Shown: piece by piece, positions 47,950 through 59,600 of the stretch
How positions within the stretch are numbered: the stretch's first letter is position 1
How the letters are laid out: every line of letters begins with the position of its first letter
Assembly: GCF_005239225.2 (NCBI RefSeq)
Contig: NC_133302.1
Coordinates: 14,479,991-14,543,990 of the forward strand
Direction of reading: 5' to 3'
DNA: 64,000 bases
From: Populus alba
Lineage: Eukaryota > Streptophyta > Magnoliopsida > Malpighiales > Salicaceae
The notes under the pieces: model-generated
Told to the model about the DNA's origin: nothing
The model's input: only the letters and a program-made list of their open reading frames with translations
Database searches by the model: none
Translations under genes and position numbers: made by a program

Positions 47950-48655
47950 AAGAAAGAAAGGGCAGAACTAGAAATTGCCTTGTAACTGGATATGAACAAT
48001 CATTATTTCTTATTTATGAATGGATGAGGAGGCAACGAGCCATTTTCCTTCCTTTGAAAACTGATAAGAAGAGTGCATGGTTTCAGTTTTTTCTAGCAAG
48101 CGTACACCAGCAGCATCAGCATAACAATTTTTCAAATAATTTTTTGTATTAAAATATATGCTAATGATATTTTTTAATTTTTTAAAAATTATTTTTAACA
48201 TCAATATATTAAAATATTTGAAAACACTAAAAATATATTAATTTTAAGGTAATAAAAAATAAAATAAAAATTAAAATTTTTTAAAAAATATTTTTAAAAC
48301 AAAAAAAACAAAATCCTGATATGAAACAGCAAAGAGGGAAATCAGAACAGCTCTAATTACTGGATTGGTGTGCGATTATTCAGAAAAAGGGGCTAATGTT
48401 GCTGTTGGCTGCGACCGGAAAGGTCCTTCACAAGGGATTGTCTTGGACGTAGTTCCCTCAGGACCAAGCCGAGGGGGCCTTGAACAGTCTCTTCCAACTC
48501 GGTCACAGCTCGGAGCATCCACAGACAGCCCCATTAAGAGTTTCCAGCATGCATGGTGCAGTTCAAACTCGGTGTCCGCTCCCTCCCATGTGAACTTTAA
48601 TGGCGGATTGAGAGCGTAGGGCCCCGCTGGCCCTTACAAGGTGACAACCAGTTAT
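47950..48655. repeat. Duplicated module, copy 2
   Basis: Second copy of the module at 42075-43015. The dispersed MITE-like repeat (about 48126-48318, reverse orientation) is inserted between its left flank and its GC-rich core. The core at 48327-48655 is highly similar to copy 1. Confidence 0.75.
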
Positions 48656-48659
48656 ATGC

Positions 48660-50020
48660 ACACACTGCGCTAACATCATAGCTTGTTCTTGAGACTTGAA
48701 CGGATAACATCATGTTCCTTTTGTTCCTCACCATGAATCTTGTTGAGAGCAAACTGATCTTCTCTTTACACAACCCTATTTTTATTCCACGTGATCTCTT
48801 TACCATATCAAATCCTTTATAGGCAGCATCATCATCCTAAAAGAACATAGGCAAAGACAGTTCTTCCAATACTAAAACTCTCTTCTATCCTGATTCCAAC
48901 AAAAATGACTTTTACCCTGGATAATCTCAAGAAAATGGTCATCCCACAAACAGTTGAAAACTTTCCCTTAAGAACATAAATCTATATTTTACTTTCATAT
49001 TAAGAGAATTCTCTTTTCTTCCATGTCCAAGAAAAGTAACTTGGAACCTTTCAGCTTTCAAAGAAAGTAAGCCGAATAGAGATGTTAACATGGATAACAA
49101 AGAATCTGCAAGAACAGGGTAATTAAAAACACCATAGAAAAGCACACAGAGTTTGGTTCCAACCCTATCCTCTCTTCTTTTGTTTTTTCAAGAAATATGA
49201 TTCCTCATTCTTGCCTTTTTGTTTGCTCGAATTACCATAAAAAAAAAAAAAACATTTACCCAAGAAATATAACCAATGAGCATAAAAAATATTAAAATTA
49301 TAGATAACAAAAATTGGCATCAAAGCTAATCGAAATGAGAGATTACAAAAGAAGAAACCTTGTCAAGGGCCCTCATTCAGCAAGCCCAACAAACTTCAGC
49401 CCCCCAATCGAGAGCTGGGATTGTTGTCGATGACTAGATGAATTACTAAAAATATTCAAGTAAAAAATAATAAGAGAGAAAAATAAATCAAATTAGAGGT
49501 TACATGATCTTGATCTAGGAACTTGAGCGCACCATGCACAGGACGACAAGAATAGATAAGTAGGAGGGCAGCAAGAAGAAAAGCAATTTTAGCAGCAAAC
49601 CAACAGTAGACATCCATAAAGTGGCTCGAGTAAAGATTCTAGTCAACAACTACAGAAAAATGTTATTACCAACTCTTATCGTGTCTATTCCAAGACTCAG
49701 TTTCACCAATTCCATACTGTGTCTATCCCAAGACTTAGTTTTCTTGAACAAAAAAATAACCTTCCCGTTGAACTATTTTTTTAAAATAAAAAATAATGTT
49801 CAAATACTAAAAATAAATAAATTGTTTATAAAAAATATGTAAAAACATTAATTAAAGCTAAGATAATACGTGACGTTTTGTCAAACTTGCAGTTTAGATT
49901 ACATGACTGGAATAATCCGATTAAAAATAAAAAGAATATAAAGTTTTTTTAAAAAAAAATATGTTAACTAATCATTGAACTTGAAGCATCTAATCTAGAA
50001 AAATTCGAAGTCAAAAGTAA
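48660..50020. other. Intergenic, no gene supported
   Basis: Moderately complex sequence. Minus-strand frames at 48597-48806 and 48939-49145 look partly protein-like but lie in different registers with stops between them and match no family I recognise. A decayed gene or retroelement fragment is possible. Confidence 0.35.
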
Positions 50021-50024
50021 TATC

Positions 50025-50169
50025 GTCACTATTACTACTATTATTATAACTATTATTGTTGTTATTGTTATTGTTGCTACTGCTATTATATTGTCATTAT
50101 CATTATCATCACAAAACTATTATTAATATTTTTATTATCACCACTCTTCTTCTTCTTCTTTCTCTCTCA

Positions 50170-50208
<39 letters not shown>

Positions 50209-50419
50209 CATAACAACTATTGCTAATATTATCATCATTAGTAATAATAATAGCATCACAATTATTATTATTATTATTATTATTATCTTAACAACCATTA
50301 CCACGTTGTTGTAGTAGTTGTTGTTGTTACTATTATTATTATCACTATCATCACAACAACTATAATTAATATTATTTTTATTATCATTATCAATATTCTT
50401 CTTCACTCTCTCATATCAC

Positions 50420-50461
<42 letters not shown>

Positions 50462-50560
50462 GATTATTATTATTTGTAGTGATAGCAGCAACCATATTGT
50501 TACTACCGCCACTGCCACTATTATTATTATTATTATTCTTATTCTTATTCTTATTATTTA
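50025..50560. repeat. Compound ATT/ATC/GTT trinucleotide microsatellite
   Basis: Pure ATT tracts occur at 50170-50208, 50261-50286 and 50421-50460, joined by ATC-, GTT- and CTT-type triplets. A TTATTC run closes the domain near 50530-50557. Confidence 0.95.
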
Positions 50561-50568
50561 ATGGTTAA

Positions 50569-51430
50569 ATTAAAAACAAACAAAACTTCAACAAAAGAGA
50601 AAATGACTAAAAAACAGTAAATCAAAACTAAAATGTCTAAATTTGAAATAATAATAACAATGAGGGTCATAGTGAATCTAACGAGGTAAAATAGAAAAAT
50701 AAAGGAAGAGAGAAAAATGGTCACCGGTGATACACTGGTGAAGAATAAACTGAGACATTGGAAGTCAATTTTTGATTGTCAGAAACCGTCGTACACGCCA
50801 ACCAAAATGTGCGGACTGTGGTGGCTCCAACAAGCAATAACAACATTTTTAAATAAAAATTATTATTTTAATGGTAAATTATGTCACTACCCTTAACCAA
50901 ACTTATAATTAACAAAAAAAAACCCTAGGTTAAAATACCCAAATACCCCTAACTACAATGAATTCAATGTCTTGCATCCAAGAATACATGTGTAATAATA
51001 ACAAACAAACAAAACAATAGAGAAAATGACTAAAAACCAGTAATCAAAACTAACAGGTTTAAATTTGAAATAATAATAACAATAAGGGTCATAGTGAATT
51101 TAGCAGGGTAAGAGAGAAAAAGTAAGGAAGAAAGAAAAAAGATTACAAGTTATACACTGGTGAAGAATAAACTGAGATATTGAAAGTCAATTTTTGATTA
51201 TTAGAAACCGCCGTACACGTCACCTAAAATGTGCAACTGTGGTGGCTCCAACATGCTAGTACGTGATCTGCAAGCAATAGCAACATTTTAAATAAAAAAA
51301 AATATTATTTTAATGGTAAATTATGTCACTATCCTCAACCAAACCTATAATTAACAAAAATAAAACAAGGCTAAAAGACTTAAATACCCCTAACTACAAT
51401 AAATTCAATGTCTTGCATCCAAGAGTATAT
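50569..51430. repeat. Tandem duplication of a ~430-bp segment
   Basis: 50569-50995 and about 51001-51425 are diverged copies. Shared landmarks are AGAGAAAATGACTAAAAA, ACACTGGTGAAGAATAAACT, GTGGTGGCTCCAAC, and AATTCAATGTCTTGCATCCA. The second copy has a short extra stretch (CATGCTAGTACGTGATCTG) near 51253. No coding content. Confidence 0.85.
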
Positions 51431-54146
51431 GCGCAATTCTAATATGTATAAAAACATTTACCTAAATACCCCTACCTGAGACAACTTATTTTTTCTTTTA
51501 CTTATGAGGGCATTTTGGTTATTTTTAATGCTCATTAAAATATTAAATAGACAGAAATACCCCTAAACAAACTAATAATGACTAATGTGCATTGTGAAAA
51601 TACCAAAATAATCATAGTTCAAAGACATGTATTTTTTTTTATGGGAAGGATAAAATTATCATTATAGAAAAATAGGAGAGGAGCTACAGTGATTCTCCAT
51701 CTATTTTAGTTGGTTTTTAATTTTTCTCTTTCTTCCTTCTTCTTTTTACTCTTTCCCTGCTAATTGATAGTGGACATTTATGCTAAATTATGGGATTTTC
51801 CAGGTTCGACTAGAACTCCTCAAATTACAAGAATAATTATTATTTTGTGAAATTGTTTGCTTTATATTGATTTGATATGGTTGTATGACATGGCTGATTT
51901 TGTAGTGGAAATAGATGGAATTCCTTTTCTAATTCTAAATCAGAAAAGAAAAGGAACTTCTTCTCTTATCCCATATTTTTTTATTTTTTTATTTACACTC
52001 AAAATAAAACATTCTTCAATTAATTAAGATGAGCACCAAATTCAAACATTTAAGGAACATGAAGGACCAAATTAAAGAAACAAGCCAAATTGAAAAAAGT
52101 ACTTACCGTGACTTTATGGATGCAGCTTCAATAAGCAACAGGATTAAAAAAAAAAATCTCATTTATATTCTATTGTTTACAAAAGAAAAATATTTTCCCA
52201 GCAAATTTCTTATTCATATTCAGTGCTTTTGTGTTTACTCTAGTTTTTTTCAAGTTTACGTGAACATCTAAGTGTTTTATTTATTTATTAATATGATTGT
52301 TTGAACCAACTTTTATATACCTCGATTAATTCTATAGGCCCTGAATTTAACGACCATATAATTCTTCAGTGATTCTAAGATTTATGAAACTTGAATTTAA
52401 AACCTCTAAAAAAACAAACTTAGAATTAACCAGTTGAGTTATAACCTTCAGAATTTATCAAGTGTATTTTTCTTTATGCATTTGGTGGCTACTACTACCA
52501 CATATGTTCTTTCACAAGCTCTTTTAATATTTATCTTTAAGATTTTTATTATCTCTATGTATCCATGACTTTTATTGCTCTATTTTTTTTTATCATTTTT
52601 CTTAGTACAATATCTAGTTTTCTTATATTTTTTTAATCTAAAAACCTGAATTATTTTTTTAATGATCTATTTTGATCCATTACTTTTCTTAAAACCTTTA
52701 GTTCTTTAGTGATAAGTTTTCATCCATGAGAGAGCCTTGATATTTTAGTAATCTCTTTTTATTTATTAGGTTTTATTTGAATCTTAATATCTTTATAATA
52801 TTTTTAGATATATTTAATTATCCGTACTTTTACTATATGGTTATACATGTCCATACAACATGTAGATAGTTACTTATTATCTCTACATTATTAAATCTAA
52901 TTTGGCCCTACACGTCAACATAAAGCCTAACCCAGCTTAGGTTAAGGTTTTTTTAAAATTATTTTGGAAGTTGACCAAGTCAACTTTGAATGACCCGGTA
53001 GGTCATTTCATATCCAAAACAATCCGAGTAAAACATAATTATTTTAACTCAAGAATATTTTAGATTTTTCAAAAGATAACATTTTGTTTTTTTTTTCCTT
53101 TTATTTTCTAAAAATAATATTGTTTTTTTAGTTAGACTAGAGTTGATTCTTTGCTATGTGAATTGACCTAACAAGTCCACAATCAAGATCCTTGGCCAGA
53201 TCAACTGCGAAATGGGTTTAATAACTATTCTAATGCAATTTCATTATTTTTTTACTATAAAAATTCTTCATATCCCCCCCCCTAACATATATAACATTAA
53301 TTATACAATTACTCTATCCAACAAATTTATTGTGTTAGCTTAAATTATTTAGTAACATATATATATAATGTTCATTCATAAATTTAGAATGTAGATATTA
53401 CAAATTCTTTTGTATTAAAATTTCAAAATTTTGAAACTATTATTTGAAATTCAAACTTTTCATCGAAAAATAAAAACTAAAACTTTAAATTTGATTTTTT
53501 ATGATTATTGAGGTAATAATTCATTTTCTGTTCTATGAGCATTTTACTTCCTATGAAAAAATGAAAAGGAAAAGGTTTTAAAGCTTTTAATCAATAATTC
53601 ATGTTTTAAGTAGTGATACTTTTCAGTTCGGTTCGGTTTTTATATATAAAAAAAATAACAAAACTGAATTTTTTTAAAAAAAAAACCAAAACCAGTTGGT
53701 GTTCAAATCGATTTAATTCGGTTTTTTCAGTTTTGGCTTAGTTTAGCTTGGTTGTTTTTCTGGGTTTTTTTTTATTTGGGTTCAGTTCGGTTTTTTTTAT
53801 TTTAGATTTATAAAACCAACCCAGTCTGTTTTTTTTTTTAATCGGTTTTTTAATTTTTTTTAATCACCCCAACTTTAAGGGATTTTTTAGAAAATATACA
53901 AGGAATTCAATTTTTTGTGGGATTAAAAGTAAAAAAAAACACAAATATAATAGTCAAAGAAAACAATTTTATAAAACTTATTGTTCTTTTAGTTGTGAAA
54001 AGTGAATTCAATGGTAATTTACTTTTTTTTTCTTCAGTAATGCCAGTTTTAACCTCCTTTTTTTCAAATTTCATTCGTTTAAAAAAATATCAAATTAATA
54101 TTTTTTAAATCTTTTTCATGATTTTAATGATATGATAATATCAAAA

Positions 54147-54190
<44 letters not shown>

Positions 54191-54240
54191 ATGAAAAAAT
54201 GTTTTTACAAAAATATCATCAACCGCATTACAAAATAATA
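51431..54240. other. AT-rich intergenic
   Basis: No gene is seen. Contains a TTCGGTTCGGTTTTT-type low-complexity patch at about 53620-53850 and an (AT)n tract at 54150-54187. Confidence 0.5.
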
Positions 54241-55150
54241 TAACTTCACTCGTCCTTTAGGGTTGCTTCTAAACCTTAAAATGGGATGGATTGCTCAATA
54301 GACTTCCGGGAGAGCTATAGGTAGAGTCTGAGTAGAGGAATTTCACATCAGGCTCATCATTTTCTTACTCAACCCACCCAAGGGAACCTAGAACTAAAGG
54401 TCTCAAGCAAACCTAACCTTAAGGCCTGTGATTACAACTCATACAGCTTGGGCATGCCCTCCGCCATTTATTTCTTCTTCTTCTTCTTCTTCTTTGGGTC
54501 AAAAGGAGGGCAGTGCCCTAGGGAATTATTACAAAGGAATCATCGTAGGGGTACTAGCTACTAACCCCACTAATATCATTCCTTGTCTGTGTTTTCTTTT
54601 TCCAAATCACAGCTCTCCCCTCCCTCTTCTACTAGTAAGTCTGCAAAATATACAAGCTGCGAGCAAATGGAACGAGGAGGACACCTATAATGGAGAAACC
54701 AAGGATATTGACTTGAAGTGGGGTAGAACAGATAATTTGGAAACTGGGGTTTGGCATCATCCAAAACAACATTTCATGCTATGGAAGCATGAAAGCCTGA
54801 AGTGTGTTTAGGAGTATGGATATGAATTGAATATTAAAGTACGAAGGTTTAGAAACACTATTTGGATTTGAATTGAGCACGAATCGCGATGACCAGTAGT
54901 GTATATATGAAATTGAACATAGATAAATCCTCAAGAGATTCTGTAATGAAGTTCTTCACTGGCGGAAATTCTGCTGCTATCAAGCCCCTGCAACTATTTG
55001 AGAGGATCCTGTAGCAACATCTCTGACAAGGCATGAGAAGGGGAAGCTGCAATCTCTGGCTATTGAGGTGACAAGTTAGACTGGAGAAGATGAAACTGTG
55101 GGGTTTGAATGTTTAAGGCGTCATTTCAGCTCAAACAATGTTTCATAAAA
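54241..55150. other. Moderate-GC intergenic stretch, no confirmed gene
   Basis: Composition is closer to genic DNA. It has a (CTT)n run near 54472-54495 and a 127-codon frame (54428-54811, +) with a Ser-rich start. No family or splice context is recognised, so it is not called as a gene. Confidence 0.35.
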
Positions 55151-55179
55151 AAATGAATCTCGCCCAGGTTGTGGCTTAC

Positions 55180-55780
55180 GTGAAAGCATGGGACTCTGGG
55201 AGAATGGTTATATGGAATATGATGCATCCCCCAATTATAGCTATCTGATTAATTACCCCGACACCTCCTCAGGCGGGTGTTCGAAGAGCTCCTCAAGCTC
55301 AGAGTGTTGGTAAGCCTGTCTTAGTGACGGTCAGCTAAGCCGTGTACCTAAGCACGGCTAAATAGAAAGGCTTGTCCGGATGAGTGGGCATCCGTCAAAG
55401 CTAGAGCGCCGGGGAAGCAAGAGCGATTGTGTCTTAAAAAAAAAGCCCAACAGGAGAAGGATCGTGACTTCATGTCCTAAAATTACCTCTGTATCCCACG
55501 GCAATCCTAATGTAATGTGACTTTCCGATTAAGGAACTTGCTTGAAAGGTCTTCTTCTCTTGTTAATGTCAATCTGCAACCATGTCAAGAGGTAGAACAA
55601 AGGCATCCTCAAATGAGACAGATGAAAGCATAACCACTCACTCGGGCGGAGAAATAAGAAAGGTCGATCTGACTCCTTTGCCCGCTACAGATTCTGTTAA
55701 CGAGTTTAGAGTCCGGTAGCACACTTGAGTCTCTTTATTTCCTTCTTCAATGCTTCAATCAGAGCTATATATCAGAGTCA
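55180..55780. other. Possible organelle-derived (NUMT-like) insert
   Basis: An abrupt ~600-bp block with near-balanced base composition in otherwise AT-rich DNA. It has strings such as GAGCGCCGGGGAAGCAAGAG and CGGATGAGTGGGCATCC that resemble plant mitochondrial intergenic sequence. A small inverted repeat AGCCGTG...CACGGCT lies at about 55337-55358. No gene is visible. The origin is inferred from style alone. Confidence 0.35.
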
Positions 55781-56249
55781 TACAGCCAAAAACACAGTCA
55801 AGATACTTCCTGTTCTATATCTCAAATGAAAGATAATAACCAGAGAACAATGATACCCGACAAAAAAGAAAAAAGTGCAAGTCGGTTGACTTTACATCTC
55901 ATTGCATATTGGTGGATATAGACCATAAAATCTAAGCTAGAAAGTACATCTAGTATGTTAGTGATATCTAAAGAGCAAACATTACAGATAGTGAATCAAG
56001 TTGATGAAATGCCTGCTAGAAACACCATTATAATTGGTAATGACAAGTTGAATGACAATCATTATTTGGGAAAACGTATGCTTTGGAGTTACACGTAGCT
56101 CCATTTTTTGGAAGCATGTGTTACACCAGAACAGCATAACAGCCTCCACTGCATAAAATGCTAAATTGTCTACTAAGAACTTTCCAAGAAAGATGCATCC
56201 ACAATAGAGAAGGGATTGGCAATTAAAGCAGAGCAACGTAAAAGCATAC

Positions 56250-57990
56250 CGTCACGTAATTCAGCCTGTTGTTCCATAGCTTGTAATCGAAGCTTAAGCT
56301 CTGAGTTCTCAGTAGTCAAACTTGATGTATCCCTCTGAAATGAGAGCACAAGACCAAAAATTAATGGCAGTTTAGAGACTTAGAAACTCTTATTCATAGC
56401 CTTCAAAGCATACAATATCTGTGCATCATTGCCAAACCTAGAATGGTGTAAGTTGGTATGCTCTTTTCTTTCAAGTTCGGATACATATGATATCGGGCTT
56501 TCCTCTCTTTCAAGCGAGCAGCAGACTGCCTATTGGCCATAATCCTAGATAACTGTTCAGAGGAAACTTATAGAATTTATACTTTTTTATTCATCTGCAT
56601 GTAAATCAGATCAATCAAAAGCAATTCCATGATTAATAAAGAATCACTCTTTAGAGTATCATGGACAGGCTACATAATATACTTCAAAAAATAGATAATT
56701 TGAGATAAATTAATAAAAATAAAATACCATGAAAAGCTTTCGATAGTTTCCTAGCTCATCGCTGTAAAGTCAAAGTGCTAATATTCAGCAAAAGCAGTAA
56801 CCTAAGAAATGTTAAAAAAAAAACCCTGAGAAATTAAGGTAGTAAAGCATTTCCCTGGAGTGTTCTTATACAAACTTTTGGAAGAGATGTATTTGATCTG
56901 CATTTAAATGTATGGCATTAATTTTTCATCGCATAGCATTGATGCAACAGAAACAAATAATTAAAAACATGCTTAACCTTAGAGATGCCAGCTGAAAAAT
57001 GACAGAACAAATTTGGCAAGCTTCATTGGCTAAGTAGAAAGATGGGATTATGCGAGAGGAAAGGACAGAACTGGACATTAAGATATCAATCAGAAAAACT
57101 CATCCACTGTAGGCTTCCCGAGGACCTGATAATGTCAAAACCAACATCCCCATCAGTAATAAGTTTCAGAATCCATTGACGAAATACGCCTAGCAATCAC
57201 AGTACCTAAATGCATAGAGCGGCCCATGCATGCACTGAATTCTCATATACTTCCAAAACTACATAATCCATCAATTAGTAAGCTACATCAACTAAACCTC
57301 AATCCCAACCAAACCCACCTTGATATCAAGAGATTTGAGCTCCTTCCATACTGCTTCCCTTTATGTTAGCGATTTGGAAGGTTTATATATATATATAAAC
57401 AAGAAAGAAAAATTAAGCAGCTTGGTTGCAACATTTTTATGCTCTCCACATGATCATTGCTTTCTCTAGAAGAAAGGAAGAAAGTTAGCCATAAACTACA
57501 AGCCCCCTGATTCGACGAGATAAGATAAAATTCGAAGGGCAGGTGGGGGGCGGGGGGTGGGGTAAGCAAATAAACAGAATTATTTAATGATTGATTCAAG
57601 GCAAAACATGTACATAAAACAAAAAGAAAGTACCTTTTGGCTCGTTAGGATCAAGAGCCCACAACTCAGCGAGTTTTTCAGGAGCCATAGCTTTTTTTTA
57701 GTCAATAGGTTCCGTTAAAGAAGACCCATCAACTGAATTGCTATACCTATGCCTCAGCTTCACATTTGCTGCTTTCCCATCCACACATTGAACCCCATTG
57801 CCACCAGCAGCAGCTGGCTCATGACCCGCATTGTCCTGTTTTAGACAAGATCCAAGTTTGTCAAAGTCCATATAAGAGCAGAAGAAGTTATCAGGAACCA
57901 GATCCAATTCATCTGTGACCCGGAATTGGACCTCTGAGTGGACCTGCCTGTGAATAGAGGTTCGAAATGGAAATGCTGAAGCATCTGAGT
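56250..57990 (-). pseudogene. Group I bZIP transcription factor pseudogene (VIP1/RF2a-like)
   Basis: Minus-strand pieces of a bZIP regulator. Piece 1 (about 57990-57634) has HRQVHSEVQFRVTDELDLVP, FFCSYMDFDKLGS and, after an in-frame TAA at 57698-57700, MAPEKLAELWALDPNEPK ending at a GT donor. Piece 2 (from 56544) has the basic region RIMANRQSAARLKERKARYH and then loses the frame. Piece 3 (56334-56250) has RDTSSLTTENSELKLRLQAM and EQQAELRD. The HSEVQFR and MAPEKLAELWALDPK blocks and this exon order are typical of group I bZIPs. A stop, at least two frame breaks, no usable ATG and loss of the central zipper codons make it non-functional. The final exon was not found; a possible organelle-like insert lies beyond. 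Confidence 0.85.
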
Positions 57991-58199
57991 TGGAGAAATC
58001 TTGCCTTCTTTTCTTCTTTTAACAAGGACGGACCAATCTTCCCTTCTCTCTCTCACTCTTTAATTTAGAAGAAGAAGAAAAGAGAGAATTAGAAGAGAGA
58101 AGAAGGAGAAGAATTATGGGTTGTCTTCTCCTTCTTGTTCGTGCTTGCTCTGTCACATTGGCATCGGGGGAGGAGTGCAGTTGGGTTTTTCAGCTTCTT

Positions 58200-58400
58200 A
58201 TGAGTTTTTAAGGTGTTTGAGAGTACAGTAGCGGTTGTTTTTTAAATAGCTTTTCGTGCTGAAAAGCATGCTAATAATATTTTTTTTATTTTTTAAAAAT
58301 TATTTTTGATATCAGCACATTAAAACGATCCAAAAAGTATAAACCGTACTTAATTTTAGCAAAAAAAAATTAAAATTTTCCGAAAAGCAGGTTCAACCGC
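58200..58400 (-). repeat. Dispersed AT-rich MITE-like repeat, copy F
   Basis: Reverse-orientation copy of the family at 3281 and 4612: GCTTTTCGTGCTGAAAAGCA, TTTTTGATATCAGCACATTA, AAACGATCCAAAAAGTATAA. It continues directly into the palindromic block downstream and may be one composite element with it. Confidence 0.55.
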
Positions 58401-58599
58401 AGTGCCATGATTTTGATTACTGTGTTTTTGGGCATTTTTGCCTTTGCGTCAGAGCCCGTTTTGCTCTGCGGCTGCGGCTGTGTTTTAATTAAAACACAGT
58501 TTGCAGCCGTTTGGTAATGTAAAAAAATTGATTTACTGTACATGGATCTCGCGCAAATTTTGCGTCAAAAACGTAGTAAATGAAAAGCACAAAATTCAT

Positions 58600-58760
58600 G
58601 CTTTTCATGCACTATGCAACTAATTGCACTGTCAGTGAACAGTGCAATTAGCGTGAACACTGTACATGGTACACTGTTCACTTTAAAAAATAATGAGTGC
58701 AAGTGAATTGCACTGTTCACGTGAACAGTGCAATTCACTTGCACTGTGCGTCCAGTTTTT
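58600..58760. repeat. Palindromic cluster with a perfect 50-bp palindrome
   Basis: 58696-58720 and 58721-58745 are exact reverse complements with no spacer (centre TTCAC|GTGAA). A related smaller palindrome built of the same GAACAGTGCAATT words lies at about 58619-58652. No coding content. Confidence 0.95.
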
Positions 58761-58789
58761 TTTTTTTTTTCTGCAGTGTGTTAATTTTA

Positions 58790-59600
58790 TTAATTTTTTT
58801 AAAAAAAAACTAATTTAAAATGAATTAAATTCATTCGCACTGTGATGTGAACAATATTTTTTTTTCTCGAAAAAGTAGTATAGAGTGAATTAAATTCACT
58901 CGCACTATAATATCAATATTATATCTGATAATATTTTATCTAATTTTATTGCACACTTAAAAAATTATGAAAACTGTAGTTCTTATTGGATGAATTTTAT
59001 ACATAATGAAATTATATATAGTTTAATGGAATAATAAAAAATATTTTATATAAAGTATTATTTATTCCATGATGTAATAGGAGTAATTAAATCTACAATA
59101 TTTAAATTTAAAACCATCAATATTAATATATATTTCTTAAAAAAAAATTATAACCTCAATTTTAAAAACATTCTTAACCAAACACATTAAACTACTTTTT
59201 ATTCAACCTCAATTTCAACCATAATTTTAACCAAACACCTATTTTTTCAAACCAACCTCAATTAAAAGTATTTTTTATAAAACAACTTTTTTCAAACCAC
59301 AACCACAACAACTACCACAATACCAAACACAATATACCAAACCATGAGATTGTTGTCAGAGCCTTTGCAACCAATATGCAAAGCCTACGTTCAAATTAAG
59401 GTTGCCAATTCCGTCGGTGTTCTATTTTTTTCATTAAAATGGTATGTTTTGGTTTCTGATCATTCTTAGTTTGCGGTTCCAGAATATATATAATTAGAAA
59501 ACACTCAAGATAATATCCTTTTTTATATAAATAATATTAAAACAACAATATATTATATTAATCTAAGTCATAAAACTATAAAATAACTTTAGTCTACTCA
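58790..59600. other. AT-rich intergenic
   Basis: No gene is seen. Contains an AATTAAATTCACTCGCACT word repeated near 58830 and 58888, echoing the adjacent palindromic block. Confidence 0.5.

Noticed and set aside
54428..54811. 127-codon plus-strand frame
   Set aside because: Starts in a (CTT)n run, shows no recognisable domain, and has no splice or promoter context.
55300..55400. Possible ribozyme or tRNA-like fold near AGCCGTG...CACGGCT and GGATG...CATCC
   Set aside because: Two small hairpins only; no hammerhead core, tRNA cloverleaf or group II domain V could be assembled.
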